42,885 bases of DNA from Arcticibacterium sp047623945. Lineage in GTDB: Bacteria; Bacteroidota; Bacteroidia; Cytophagales; Spirosomataceae. The stretch lies in the NCBI GenBank assembly GCA_047623945.1, contig JBLHOT010000026.1, forward strand, positions 1 to 42,885. The letters run 5' to 3'. Position numbers and translations under genes: made by a program. Position 1 is the stretch's first letter; each line of letters begins with the position of its first letter. This document shows, piece after piece, positions 24,976-33,314 of this stretch. The notes below the pieces were generated by a model. That model was not told the DNA's origin. It saw only the letters and a program-made list of their open reading frames with translations, and did not search any database.

Positions 24976-26430
24976 ATGCCCATTAACCACGAAAAAAGTC
25001 TTAGTACGAAAGATAAAGCCCTCAGACTTAATCTAGACAAACGAATTTATGGTTCTTTTGCTGAGATAGGAGCTGGACAAGAAGTAGCGGCTCAGTTCTT
25101 CAAATCAGGGGGTGCCAGCGGCACCATTGCCAAAACAATGTCGGCCTATGACATGACTTTCTCTGATGCTATTTACGGGGAGGTGAAATCCAAAAGGTAT
25201 GTGAGCGAAGAACGCCTCATGAGCATGCTAGATCATGAGTATGGCCTTTTAAAAGAAAGACTTCATCATAAAAGAGGTGACGCTACCCATTTTTTTTCGT
25301 TCTCTAATACTGTAGTCGCCTTAAATTATCATAAAAACAATACTGCCCATGGTTGGGTTGGCTGTAGATTCCAAACCACTGCAGGCGGTCCATATAATGA
25401 CGTGGTGATACATATCACCATGCATGATAACGACAATCTACTTCAGCAGCAAGCTCTGGGCATCATTGGGGTAAATCTCATTTTTGGCTGCATCTATTAT
25501 TACGAAAATCCAGAGGCACTCTTGATTTCTCTAATGGAGAATCTAAATACGGAACGTATCCAAATAGATATGATTCGTTTTGAGGGGACCGACTTTAAAG
25601 GAGTAGACAGCCGCCTAATGAGTCTACATTTAGTAAAGCACGGATTTTCGGATGTTGCCCTATTTGGACCCGATGGCAAAAACTTACAGCCCGCTGAGTC
25701 CTTATACAAAAAGAACATTGTGGTTCTGAGAGGTAGATTCTGCCCAGTGATAAATGTTCACTTAGACATGCTTGAGAACGGAGTTAAGCAATATTTAAGA
25801 GACCCGGAGGTGGACGAAGCGAATATGCTTGTGGTCAGTGAACTTACGCTTCAATCTCTCGCGGAGGGCAAAGACGGAGAACTTCTGGATGAATTGGATG
25901 AAAAGGACTTCTTAGACCGTGTGGACATACTCTGTTCTCTTGGGCAAACAGTCATGATTACAAATTATCATGAATATTATAAATTGGTCTCTTATTTATC
26001 CAAAATTACTCAACACAAGATTGGCCTAATCATAGGTTATCCAAATCTAGAATACATCTTCGAAGGAGAGCATTATACAGACCTTCCCGGCGGCATTCTC
26101 GAATCTTTCGCAACCCTTTTCAGCAGAAAAGTTAAGCTTTATGTGTATCCAACAAGGAGAGATAAGAATATCCTTAATTGCATGAAATTCAATCCGTCTA
26201 TGCAATTAATGGATCTTTATCGTTATCTCATTGCCAATCATAAAATTGAAGACATCAACCACTACAATCCTAAAAATTTAGACGTTCAGACAGATAACAT
26301 GCTTGAGCTGATAAGGAAGGGCGAAGAAGGATGGGAAGAAAATGTACCTCCAGAAGTAGTAGAAATGATTAAAACAAGATGTTTGTTTGGCTTTCCTTGC
26401 GTAGTTTTCCCAAAAAAAGAAGAATTATAA
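24976..26430 (+). CDS. Conserved cytoplasmic protein of unknown function
   Basis: I do not recognise a characterised domain in this 484-residue protein. It has no signal peptide or membrane helix and is mixed alpha/beta. Repeated conserved-looking segments are FAEIGAGQEVAAQFF near residue 30, TMHDNDNLLQQQALGIIGVN, IVVLRGRFCPVIN, and PGGILESFATLF. I recall relatives in many Bacteroidota genomes with weak, mutually conflicting labels (for example TonB-dependent receptor or nicotinate-nucleotide adenylyltransferase), which the sequence does not support. The next gene begins one base after this stop, so the two are translated together. Confidence 0.65.
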   Translation: MPINHEKSLSTKDKALRLNLDKRIYGSFAEIGAGQEVAAQFFKSGGASGTIAKTMSAYDMTFSDAIYGEVKSKRYVSEERLMSMLDHEYGLLKERLHHKRGDATHFFSFSNTVVALNYHKNNTAHGWVGCRFQTTAGGPYNDVVIHITMHDNDNLLQQQALGIIGVNLIFGCIYYYENPEALLISLMENLNTERIQIDMIRFEGTDFKGVDSRLMSLHLVKHGFSDVALFGPDGKNLQPAESLYKKNIVVLRGRFCPVINVHLDMLENGVKQYLRDPEVDEANMLVVSELTLQSLAEGKDGELLDELDEKDFLDRVDILCSLGQTVMITNYHEYYKLVSYLSKITQHKIGLIIGYPNLEYIFEGEHYTDLPGGILESFATLFSRKVKLYVYPTRRDKNILNCMKFNPSMQLMDLYRYLIANHKIEDINHYNPKNLDVQTDNMLELIRKGEEGWEENVPPEVVEMIKTRCLFGFPCVVFPKKEEL

Positions 26431-26431
26431 A

Positions 26432-27988
26432 ATGCGATTTTTAGCAGCCCTTTCTGCAGTTTTAATATTAAGTATTTCCTGTTCCTTTGCTCAATCAGAC
26501 TACCAGATAGCCTTTACTCATGGGGTACCTGGGTGGAATCAATTTCAGGAAGGAAATACGTCAAATTTCACCCTGTCTATTTCCGGAAATCACGACGATC
26601 GTGTTTTTAAAATGGCCATTAGCCAAGGGAAGCAAATAGGAATGGAACTTGATTCAACAGGTAACTTTCATTGGCTGCCTCCATACAGCTTGGTTGGAAG
26701 AATAGAGAAAGAAAAGATCTACCAAGTCTTGGTAGAGGCTAAGTCTGATTCGGGCGATTTTGTTTCTCGAACTATGGATTTAATAGTCTCTCATACCAAT
26801 AGAGCACCCATAGTCTCTGAGTTGAAGCCATTTTACATCCAGTATAATACTCAGAATAAGTATCAAATAGATCCTTCTCTTGTTTATGATGAAGACCAGG
26901 ACCCATTAGTTTTTATTCCTTCCGTGGAAGAACTTCCAGAAGGTATGAACATTACGTCTAGGGGAGAGGTAACATGGTCACCCTCTTACACGCAGTTTAA
27001 AAACTTACAAAACGCTCCAGAATTTGTGGGTTTTTACGTGGAAGACCAGCCCAACAAAAAGCAGTCTAAGGGAAGAATAAAATTAGTACCTACTCAGCTA
27101 GATTTACCGCCTGCCATTACGATTTTACCTAAAATAAAAAAGGTAGTTTTAAATGAGAACGAAACTATAAATATCGGATTTTACCTCTCCGATCCCAATG
27201 GTGATGAAGACATTGACACCTTTAGTTTCCTCTCTAATAATCTGGAAATAAAGAATCACAAACTCGTCAAAAATACTCAAAATCAGTATGAATTTTTCTG
27301 GACTCCAGATTACGATTTCGTCAAAGACCCTGCAGATTCTGTTGTGTTCTATATTGACTTTTTCGTCATCGATAAAACCCAAAAAAGAGATGTAAAACGT
27401 ATCGACTTCAAGATTATAAATGCCATTAATGAGGCCGTTACCGACCAAAAAAACTATGCCCTTTACAAAGGAACACTAAGAAGGGCTTGGGAACTGATGG
27501 AGCAGTTAAAGGAGAAAGAGAATGAACTCAAAAAATCTTATAATAAAGCAAAAAAGGGAAAGAAAAACAGGTCTGTCATAAATGCCTCCCTAGGAGCCAC
27601 TACCGGTCTATCCTCTATTTTTACCAAGAACAAAGAATCCCTCCAAAGAACCATATCTACGGTAGGCGGTACCACGGTATTGACTATAAGTACACTAGAA
27701 GCGACAGAGGTCATCGGAAAGTCAATGAAAGACTTGTTGGATAGACTCAATTATGTAATTGAGAAGAAAAATGAAATTCAGACTAAAGGAGATATTTTCG
27801 CACGTGACTATTCTTTAAAGTCGGCGAGAAGAGAAAATGACTTTAATAGAAATATGGATAGCTTCATGACTGCCATGAACCTAAAAGGACTTGTAGCTTT
27901 AGAGTTAGACGCCAGGTGGGAAACTAAAAAGACAGGTGACGATTCCAACATAAGAAAAAGTTTCAAAGATTTCGGAGCTGAAGATTAA
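26432..27988 (+). CDS. Exported protein with Ig/cadherin-like domains and a coiled coil
   Basis: The 518-residue protein has a signal peptide (residues 1-20, ending SFAQ). Residues ~25-330 contain three or four Ig/cadherin-like beta domains, recognisable by linkers such as NRAPIVSELKP (near 123) and by DPNGDEDIDTFSF. A charged coiled coil follows (~345-375), then a glycine- and threonine-rich hydrophobic stretch (~385-425), then further helices. No catalytic motif is seen. It starts one base after the previous stop, giving strong translational coupling with a cytoplasmic partner gene. Role is unknown; a structural or surface function is possible. Confidence 0.65.
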   Translation: MRFLAALSAVLILSISCSFAQSDYQIAFTHGVPGWNQFQEGNTSNFTLSISGNHDDRVFKMAISQGKQIGMELDSTGNFHWLPPYSLVGRIEKEKIYQVLVEAKSDSGDFVSRTMDLIVSHTNRAPIVSELKPFYIQYNTQNKYQIDPSLVYDEDQDPLVFIPSVEELPEGMNITSRGEVTWSPSYTQFKNLQNAPEFVGFYVEDQPNKKQSKGRIKLVPTQLDLPPAITILPKIKKVVLNENETINIGFYLSDPNGDEDIDTFSFLSNNLEIKNHKLVKNTQNQYEFFWTPDYDFVKDPADSVVFYIDFFVIDKTQKRDVKRIDFKIINAINEAVTDQKNYALYKGTLRRAWELMEQLKEKENELKKSYNKAKKGKKNRSVINASLGATTGLSSIFTKNKESLQRTISTVGGTTVLTISTLEATEVIGKSMKDLLDRLNYVIEKKNEIQTKGDIFARDYSLKSARRENDFNRNMDSFMTAMNLKGLVALELDARWETKKTGDDSNIRKSFKDFGAED

Positions 27989-28153
27989 GTTTTTTTTTGA
28001 TTTGAAAACTAGTCTTGATTTTTGGGTAAAGCTCTCTAAATGATCTCCTTCCCGACAGATGTTCTAAAAATATCCATGAAATATTTGAAATATTAAAGTG
28101 ATTTCTAATTGCTTTCGGCTTCATTTTTCATTAATTTCATAGTGAAGATATAG

Positions 28154-28186
28154 GAGCTATTAAATAGCTCTTAGTCTCTTTTTTGG
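28154..28186 (+). promoter_or_regulatory. Hairpin and T-rich tract upstream of hpf
   Basis: GAGCTA (28154-28159) pairs with TAGCTC (28165-28170) and is followed by a T-rich tract ending in TTTTTT. It could be a terminator of the upstream operon or a leader element of hpf. The rest of 27989-28217 shows nothing else. Confidence 0.4.
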
Positions 28187-28217
28187 TCTTATTTATTATC
28201 TTAAAATCCCAACATAT

Positions 28218-28574
28218 ATGAAGCTAAAAGTAAATGCAGTTCATTTCACAGCAGACAGTTCGCTAGTAGATTTCATCCAAAGAAAACTGAACAAATTAGA
28301 CCATTTCCACGATCGAATAACAGGAGCAGATGTTTATCTCAAACTTGAGAAAGGAGATAAATCAGCTGTTCAAAAGAAATTACTTGAAGTAAATCTTCAC
28401 GTACCTGGCAAAACCATTTTTGTTAAAGAGGAAGGAGAATCTTTTGAAGAAGCCACAGATTTGGCGGTCGATGTTTTAACAAGGCAGGTAAAAAAAGTAA
28501 AACAAAAGCAATCAGATAAAGGTAAAACCAAGCCAATTGTGGCTGAAGTTGATTCCTTTTTAAATGAAAATTAA
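28218..28574 (+). CDS. hpf: Short ribosome hibernation promoting factor (HPF/RaiA family)
   Basis: The 118-residue protein has the beta-alpha-beta-beta-beta-alpha fold of the RaiA/HPF family. It starts MKLKVNAVHFTADSSLVDFI, has DVYLKLEKGD and LEVNLHVPGKTIFVKEEGESFEEATDLAVDVL segments, and a lysine-rich tail. It binds the 30S subunit and silences ribosomes in stationary phase. Length shows the short form without a dimerising C-terminal domain, so a long-type 100S mechanism is not supported. The gene is monocistronic, with a hairpin upstream and a strong bidirectional terminator downstream. Confidence 0.93.
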   Translation: MKLKVNAVHFTADSSLVDFIQRKLNKLDHFHDRITGADVYLKLEKGDKSAVQKKLLEVNLHVPGKTIFVKEEGESFEEATDLAVDVLTRQVKKVKQKQSDKGKTKPIVAEVDSFLNEN

Positions 28575-28590
28575 GTTAAATACAGCGTAC

Positions 28591-28623
28591 AAAAAAGTCA
28601 TGGCTTTAAGCCGTGACTTTTTT
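28591..28623. terminator. Bidirectional terminator between hpf and tsaB
   Basis: AAAAAAGTCATGGCTT pairs with AAGCCGTGACTTTTTT with one G-T pair and a tiny loop. It serves hpf on the plus strand and overlaps the stop codon of tsaB on the minus strand. Confidence 0.9.
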
Positions 28624-29298
28624 ATTTTTAGTGGGCTGTGTTCCCTTGAATTCTTTTAGATAGTAGGGTTCAAAATCCGATACATCTTCATAATCTAAAG
28701 ACCTCACTTTTTCATGGGCAATCTTACCCATATAAGCTGCTTTAGGTCTTATCTGTTTCCTTAAAAATAATGCATTAGCATTATGTATAACGGTTTTGCA
28801 CTTTTCTGAACCTTCTCCGAAAAACAGAATCTTGTGTTCTTTCAAATATTCTTCAAAAGCAATTTCATCTATTATTTCAGCTGAGGTGGGCATGTATTCC
28901 TTCCCCATACTATCTGTGAGTTTACAATAAACCTCCATCCTTCTGGCGTCGAGCATAGGGCAAACTAGCCCATCATAAAACTCAGGAACTTGGGCAATCA
29001 TTATATCCAAAGAATTCACAGATACTAAAGGGATTTCTTTTGCAAAGCATATTCCCTTTACCGTACTCACTCCTATTCTTAAACCTGTATAAGAGCCCGG
29101 TCCTTTGGAAATTGCTAGTGAATCAAGGTCTTCAAAAGTTTTTTTGGAGACAAACAAGACGTTTTGAATAAGGGTAGTTAACATTTCTGCAGAAGAACGC
29201 TCAGCAAAAAGTTCGCTATTACTAAGAAGTTTCCCCTCAGAATGTAAGGCTACTGAACAGCCATTACTAGAAGTTTCTATACTTAGGATTAATGACAT
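28606..29298 (-). CDS. tsaB: tRNA threonylcarbamoyladenosine biosynthesis protein TsaB
   Basis: The 230-residue protein has the ASKHA-fold signatures of TsaB: LSIETSSNGCSVAL at the start and AISKGPGSYTGLRIGVSTVKG around residue 65. TsaB is a non-catalytic partner of TsaD in making t6A37 on ANN-decoding tRNAs in the cytoplasm. Length is normal. The start codon overlaps the stop codon of the S41 protease gene by one base (TAATG), so translation is coupled. The terminator hairpin includes its stop codon. Confidence 0.95.
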   Translation of the reverse strand: MSLILSIETSSNGCSVALHSEGKLLSNSELFAERSSAEMLTTLIQNVLFVSKKTFEDLDSLAISKGPGSYTGLRIGVSTVKGICFAKEIPLVSVNSLDIMIAQVPEFYDGLVCPMLDARRMEVYCKLTDSMGKEYMPTSAEIIDEIAFEEYLKEHKILFFGEGSEKCKTVIHNANALFLRKQIRPKAAYMGKIAHEKVRSLDYEDVSDFEPYYLKEFKGTQPTKNKKVTA

Positions 29299-30947
29299 TA
29301 TTTCCCTTTCAAAATAGCGTTATAACGGTCCATATCGCCAAACAACTTCAGAGCTTCCTGGACTTCCTGATCTTTTTCAAAGGAAACGAATTTCATCACC
29401 TTGTCATAGTGGTATCTGCTTAGGATTTCTAAAGCCAACTCATCCTTTATTTGCTCTTTAAATGTAACCAAATCTAAGGCATTCTTCTTGTTCACCAAAG
29501 CTCTTAAGGGCCCCAAAGCCCCCGATAGCGAAGCATAAGCCTGCTCGTTGTCCGCCAGTGACTCTAACTCCGATAAAGCATCTTCTGCTTCATTCCGATA
29601 TGAAAATTCAGATTTCTTAACGAAACCTAAGAAGGACGCATAAACTTCGTCCGAAATTATAAAATTTCCGATTGGCATATCATTTTCATGATTGAAGTAA
29701 TAAGACGTAGCGTAATCAAAAATTACCCCTTCGCTAATGAGCTGTTTGGATAATTCAGACAATACCTTTGGTTCCAAATGAATGTCCGGATTTACTCCAC
29801 CGCCATCAAAAACAGGGCGACCATTCTTTGTATAAAAAGTAGACTTTAAAGAATCTGGAACCTTTCCCACACTGCCATCTGCATTTCTGTGAGAATAATC
29901 TATTGCCTGAATACATCTTCCAGAAGGGATATAATATTTGGCGGTAGTCACTTTTAGTTGGGCATTAAAGCTTAAGGGCCTTGTCGTCTGAACCAATCCT
30001 TTACCAAAGGAACGCTGACCAATAATTACTCCACGGTCATAATCTTGTAAAGTTCCACTCACAATTTCTGATGCCGAAGCACTGCCACTGTTTATCAATA
30101 CCACAATTGGCATTTCCATATCAATCGGATTAAACCTAGCATTATATTGCTTGTTCCATTGCCCCACCTTGCCCTTTGTTTCTACTATCAACTCTCCCTT
30201 TGGAACAAAGAAATTGCAGATATCAATTGCCATATTCAGCAGCCCTCCGGGGTTGCTTCTCAAGTCCAAAACAAGCTGTTTCATGCCATCTTCCTTCATT
30301 TCTGCAAAGGCGTTCTTGATTTCTGCAGCAGCAGTGGCACTAAAATCGCTTAACTGGATATACCCCACCTCTTTATTTATAAGCCCATAATGAGGAACAT
30401 TAGGTGTTTTCACTACGGCTCTTTTCACCTTAAGGTCAATAGGCTTGTCTTTTCCATAACGCCTAATACTCAGGCTAGCTTCAGTATCTGTTTGCCCTTT
30501 CAATAAGCGGCCCAATTGTTCGCTATCTCTTCCTGATAGTGACACATCGTTGATGTGTGTCACTACATCTCCAATCTTAAGGCCGGCCTTATCTGCTGGT
30601 GAGCCCTCGTAAATCATTACTACGGTATGTTCATCATAAATAGTGCTTATAGTGGCCCCAATACCGTTATACTTCCCGGTGGCCATCGTTCTATAATCCT
30701 CAATATCATCCTCTGGATAAAAGTTTGTATAAGGATCCAGCTCTTTAAGCATAGCAGTGATACTGGTACGCATGGCCTTATTTGGATTTATTTCATCCAC
30801 ATAAAGTGCGTTTAGCTCCTTAAATAAGGTGGCAAAAATGTCAAGGTTTTTGGCGATTTCGAAATAGCGATCTTCGTATTTAAAGCCTGCTAAGGCCAAA
30901 CTTGAGGCTATAAAGGCTACGATTATATACCTTGAGGTTTTTTTCAT
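29298..30947 (-). CDS. S41 family C-terminal processing protease
   Basis: The 549-residue protein has an N-terminal hydrophobic anchor or signal peptide (residues ~8-22), a PDZ domain (~95-175, including the GSPADKAGLKIGD segment), and a tail-specific protease domain. The catalytic pair fits S291 (NSGSASASEIV) and K316 (SFGKGLVQ), 25 residues apart as in Prc. It probably degrades or trims proteins in the periplasm. The last ~130 residues are helical and extend beyond the core. The gene lies between rnpA and tsaB on the same strand, a conserved order in this phylum, and the tsaB start overlaps its stop. Confidence 0.93.
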   Translation of the reverse strand: MKKTSRYIIVAFIASSLALAGFKYEDRYFEIAKNLDIFATLFKELNALYVDEINPNKAMRTSITAMLKELDPYTNFYPEDDIEDYRTMATGKYNGIGATISTIYDEHTVVMIYEGSPADKAGLKIGDVVTHINDVSLSGRDSEQLGRLLKGQTDTEASLSIRRYGKDKPIDLKVKRAVVKTPNVPHYGLINKEVGYIQLSDFSATAAAEIKNAFAEMKEDGMKQLVLDLRSNPGGLLNMAIDICNFFVPKGELIVETKGKVGQWNKQYNARFNPIDMEMPIVVLINSGSASASEIVSGTLQDYDRGVIIGQRSFGKGLVQTTRPLSFNAQLKVTTAKYYIPSGRCIQAIDYSHRNADGSVGKVPDSLKSTFYTKNGRPVFDGGGVNPDIHLEPKVLSELSKQLISEGVIFDYATSYYFNHENDMPIGNFIISDEVYASFLGFVKKSEFSYRNEAEDALSELESLADNEQAYASLSGALGPLRALVNKKNALDLVTFKEQIKDELALEILSRYHYDKVMKFVSFEKDQEVQEALKLFGDMDRYNAILKGK

Positions 30948-31042
30948 TTAAATGCAATCTATGTCAAATTAATAATCTTTTGACCTTTTTATTCCTGTTT
31001 AATACAACGCAAAATCCAAACCAGTCTTTCATCAACCCGAAA

Positions 31043-31405
31043 TTAAATTTCAGATATCAGTCGTTTCATTGAACTTTCAATTCTTTGATAGTCCAATATA
31101 TCTTTTGCAGTATAAAGGAAGGCAATATTCAAGTCTTGATTGCTTGATAACTGATTTTTGTGAAGACGATACGCCTCCTTTAACCTTCTTTTCAAGAGGT
31201 TTCTGTCTACAGCCCTCTTGAATTTACGTTTGGGAACAGAAAATAAAGCTTTCGGTGGCCGAGAAATTGTACTTTCGGCCTGATAAATCATGAGGATAGG
31301 ATATGCTGATTTACTTCTATTTTCAGCATTCTTTCTATCAAAAAGTCTTTCTATCACTTTAACGTGACAGAGCCTTTCTGACTTTGAAAAGGATTGTTCT
31401 AACAC
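31043..31405 (-). CDS. rnpA: Ribonuclease P protein component
   Basis: Starting at the GTG at 31405 gives 120 residues, normal for RnpA. The upstream ATG at 31480 would lie inside a terminator hairpin and add 25 residues unlike the family. The core is SFSKSERLCHVKVIERLF, then RKFKRAVDRNLLKRRLKEAYR, which is the RNA-binding RNR motif. It supports the RNase P RNA in maturing tRNA 5' ends. The gene follows rpmH on the same strand as in most bacteria, but with a strong terminator hairpin in between. A TAAATTTG element lies at about 31416-31423 on the minus strand and may give rnpA its own promoter. Confidence 0.93.
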   Translation of the reverse strand: MLEQSFSKSERLCHVKVIERLFDRKNAENRSKSAYPILMIYQAESTISRPPKALFSVPKRKFKRAVDRNLLKRRLKEAYRLHKNQLSSNQDLNIAFLYTAKDILDYQRIESSMKRLISEI

Positions 31406-31464
31406 GAGGCTAATTTTACAATCAAATTTAATAAGAATACCAAACCTTTTAAGACAAACAGAAA

Positions 31465-31491
31465 CAATAAAAGCCACCAAAATAGGTGGCT
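31465..31491 (-). terminator. Hairpin terminator between rpmH and rnpA
   Basis: On the minus strand AGCCACC (31491-31485) pairs with GGTGGCT (31478-31472), followed by TTTTATTG. It separates rpmH from rnpA and overlaps the upstream ATG of the rnpA frame. Confidence 0.8.
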
Positions 31492-31518
31492 CGTATAAAT
31501 ACTGTAATACCTTATGGC

Positions 31519-31674
31519 TTATTTATGCGTCTTCTCGTCAGAAATTGTCAATTTCCATCTTCCTCTTGTACGACGAGCCTTTATTACCTTTCTCCCACCT
31601 ACGGTGGCAGAACGCTCGCGGAAACCATGTTTGTTCTTACGCTTTCTATTTGACGGCTGGAATGTACGTTTCAT
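31519..31674 (-). CDS. rpmH: 50S ribosomal protein L34
   Basis: The 51-residue protein reads MKRTFQPSNRKRKNKHGFRE and continues with the conserved GGRKVIKARRTRGR segment. L34 is small, very basic and binds 23S rRNA. It is short enough to be missed by length cut-offs. The start ATG at 31674 is clear and has a textbook promoter just upstream (31717-31746). The C-terminal tail WKLTISDEKTHK is slightly longer than the usual L34. Confidence 0.98.
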   Translation of the reverse strand: MKRTFQPSNRKRKNKHGFRERSATVGGRKVIKARRTRGRWKLTISDEKTHK

Positions 31675-31685
31675 TCTAATTCAAT

Positions 31686-31693
31686 TATTTTTG
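31686..31693 (+). promoter_or_regulatory. Candidate -7 element of the M61 peptidase gene
   Basis: TATTTTTG matches TAnnTTTG, about 67 bases before the M61 start. A clear -33 element is missing. It lies inside the 86-base divergent gap and faces the rpmH promoter. Confidence 0.35.
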
Positions 31694-31716
31694 TCCTTTC
31701 CTATAATTTGGGAGTG

Positions 31717-31746
31717 CAAAGGTACATATTAAATTCTTTATTTCAA
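31717..31746 (-). promoter_or_regulatory. Promoter of rpmH
   Basis: On the minus strand TTG (31746-31744) is followed by 19 bases and TACCTTTG (31724-31717), a perfect TTG-N19-TAnnTTTG. Confidence 0.75.
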
Positions 31747-31760
31747 AAGTCAAATCCAGA

Positions 31761-33188
31761 ATGAATTACAAAATTTCATGCATTAATAATCAGACAAAAT
31801 TCTTACAGATAAAGGCTCTGTTTTCGAACACTAACCGCTCTGTCCAAAAGGTTCATTTGCCAGCCTGGAGACCCGGAAGGTATGAGATACAGAATTTCGC
31901 AAAATACCTAAGGAAGGTTAAAGCTTTCAGCGAGTCTGGAGAGCCCCTGAAAGTGATGAAAACTGGCAAAGATACTTGGGCTGTCCAGACCAAAGGACAT
32001 CCTGGCTTTACCATGACCTATGAGTTTTATGCGGATATCAAAAACGCTGGAGGTAGCTATATCAATGACACTTTCCTCTACTTGAACCCTATTAATTGCC
32101 TCATGTATCTGCAAGATCATCAGGAAGAAGCCTGCAAGATCCATATTAACTTTAATGCCAATGCAGACATTGCAAGTGGAATGAGATACGAAAAAGTGGA
32201 CAGTATAAATACATTTTATGCGGAGGACTATCATGAATTGGTAGATAGCCCCATCATGATTTCATCCTCTATTCAGCACAAGACATATTCTCTCTCGGGA
32301 AGCACCTTTCATATCTGGATTAAAGGTAAAATAGAAGTGCCTTGGGAAAGGGTTCTAGCCGATTTTAAAAAATTCACAAAAGAACAAATCACTGTTTTTG
32401 GCGAGTTTCCGGAAAAAAACTATCATTTCATGCTCTGGATGATGCCTATGCCCTATTTCCACGGCGTAGAACATAAAAACTCCACCATGATGACTCTCGG
32501 GCCAGACGGACAAGAGTTTGAGGCTATTTATTCAGACCTCCTTGGCTTAGCATCCCATGAATTGTTTCACACATGGAATGTTAAACGTATAAGGCCAAAA
32601 GAGCTTTTACCTTACAACTATGCTAAGGAGAACTATTTCAATACCTGTTTTGTGGCCGAAGGCCTTACCACGTTTTACGGCGATTGGATACTTTATAGAA
32701 GTGGCGTTTTTAGCAAAGAACAGTATCAAAAGGAACTAGAAACTACGCTTAGGAGGCACTTTGAAGTTGCAGACCAAGCAGATTTATCATTGCTAGAGTC
32801 TTCTTATGACCTTTGGTTAGACGGTTACGAAAAAGGCATACCAAACAGAAAAGCTTCTGTCTACCATAAAGGAGCTGTGGCAGCCCTGCTACTTCATCAT
32901 GAAATCCAGTTAGCCACAAATAACAAAAAAAGCCTAGACGATGTACTTAAAACGCTCTGGCTTAATTTTGGTAGGCCATATGTCGGCTATTCCTACCAAG
33001 ACTATCAGAAGGTCTGTTTTGAAGTAACTGGCAAAAAACTATCCCACTACTTTAAAACGGTTATTGCCGGAAATGGATCATTAAAAACAGAAACTGCCAT
33101 GGCTTTAGTTAATTTTGGTTTTAAAATGGGCGAAGATGCTAAAGGCTTTATTCGACTCGGAAACTTAAAGCCTCAAAAAAAGCGTTAA
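31761..33188 (+). CDS. M61 family metallopeptidase (glycyl aminopeptidase-like), no PDZ domain
   Basis: The 475-residue protein has an N-terminal beta domain of the M61 type (VHLPAWRPGRYEIQNFAKY near residue 31), then a thermolysin-like catalytic domain with HELFH (H266, E267, H270), the following WNVKRIRPK segment, and the downstream glutamate E300 (FVAEGLTTFYGDW). M61 enzymes cleave N-terminal glycine residues and usually have a C-terminal PDZ domain at about 550-600 residues. This protein stops at 475 with no PDZ. There is no signal peptide, so it probably acts in the cytoplasm. Confidence 0.92.
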   Translation: MNYKISCINNQTKFLQIKALFSNTNRSVQKVHLPAWRPGRYEIQNFAKYLRKVKAFSESGEPLKVMKTGKDTWAVQTKGHPGFTMTYEFYADIKNAGGSYINDTFLYLNPINCLMYLQDHQEEACKIHINFNANADIASGMRYEKVDSINTFYAEDYHELVDSPIMISSSIQHKTYSLSGSTFHIWIKGKIEVPWERVLADFKKFTKEQITVFGEFPEKNYHFMLWMMPMPYFHGVEHKNSTMMTLGPDGQEFEAIYSDLLGLASHELFHTWNVKRIRPKELLPYNYAKENYFNTCFVAEGLTTFYGDWILYRSGVFSKEQYQKELETTLRRHFEVADQADLSLLESSYDLWLDGYEKGIPNRKASVYHKGAVAALLLHHEIQLATNNKKSLDDVLKTLWLNFGRPYVGYSYQDYQKVCFEVTGKKLSHYFKTVIAGNGSLKTETAMALVNFGFKMGEDAKGFIRLGNLKPQKKR

Positions 33189-33230
33189 ATAGAATATAAA
33201 CTACTTAAAAACCAAGCTATTAGAATAGAT

Positions 33231-33264
33231 TTGGGAAAGTATGGGATTTTTTTTAGTATCTTTG
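33231..33264 (+). promoter_or_regulatory. Promoter of the GT5-like/DUF4270 operon
   Basis: TTG at 33231-33233, a 23-base spacer and TATCTTTG at 33257-33264 fit the phylum consensus at its upper spacing limit. Confidence 0.6.
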
Positions 33265-33314
33265 TGGCCGAATTGGAAGCACCTTCCGCATATTTAACAA
33301 AATAAAGTCATTAA

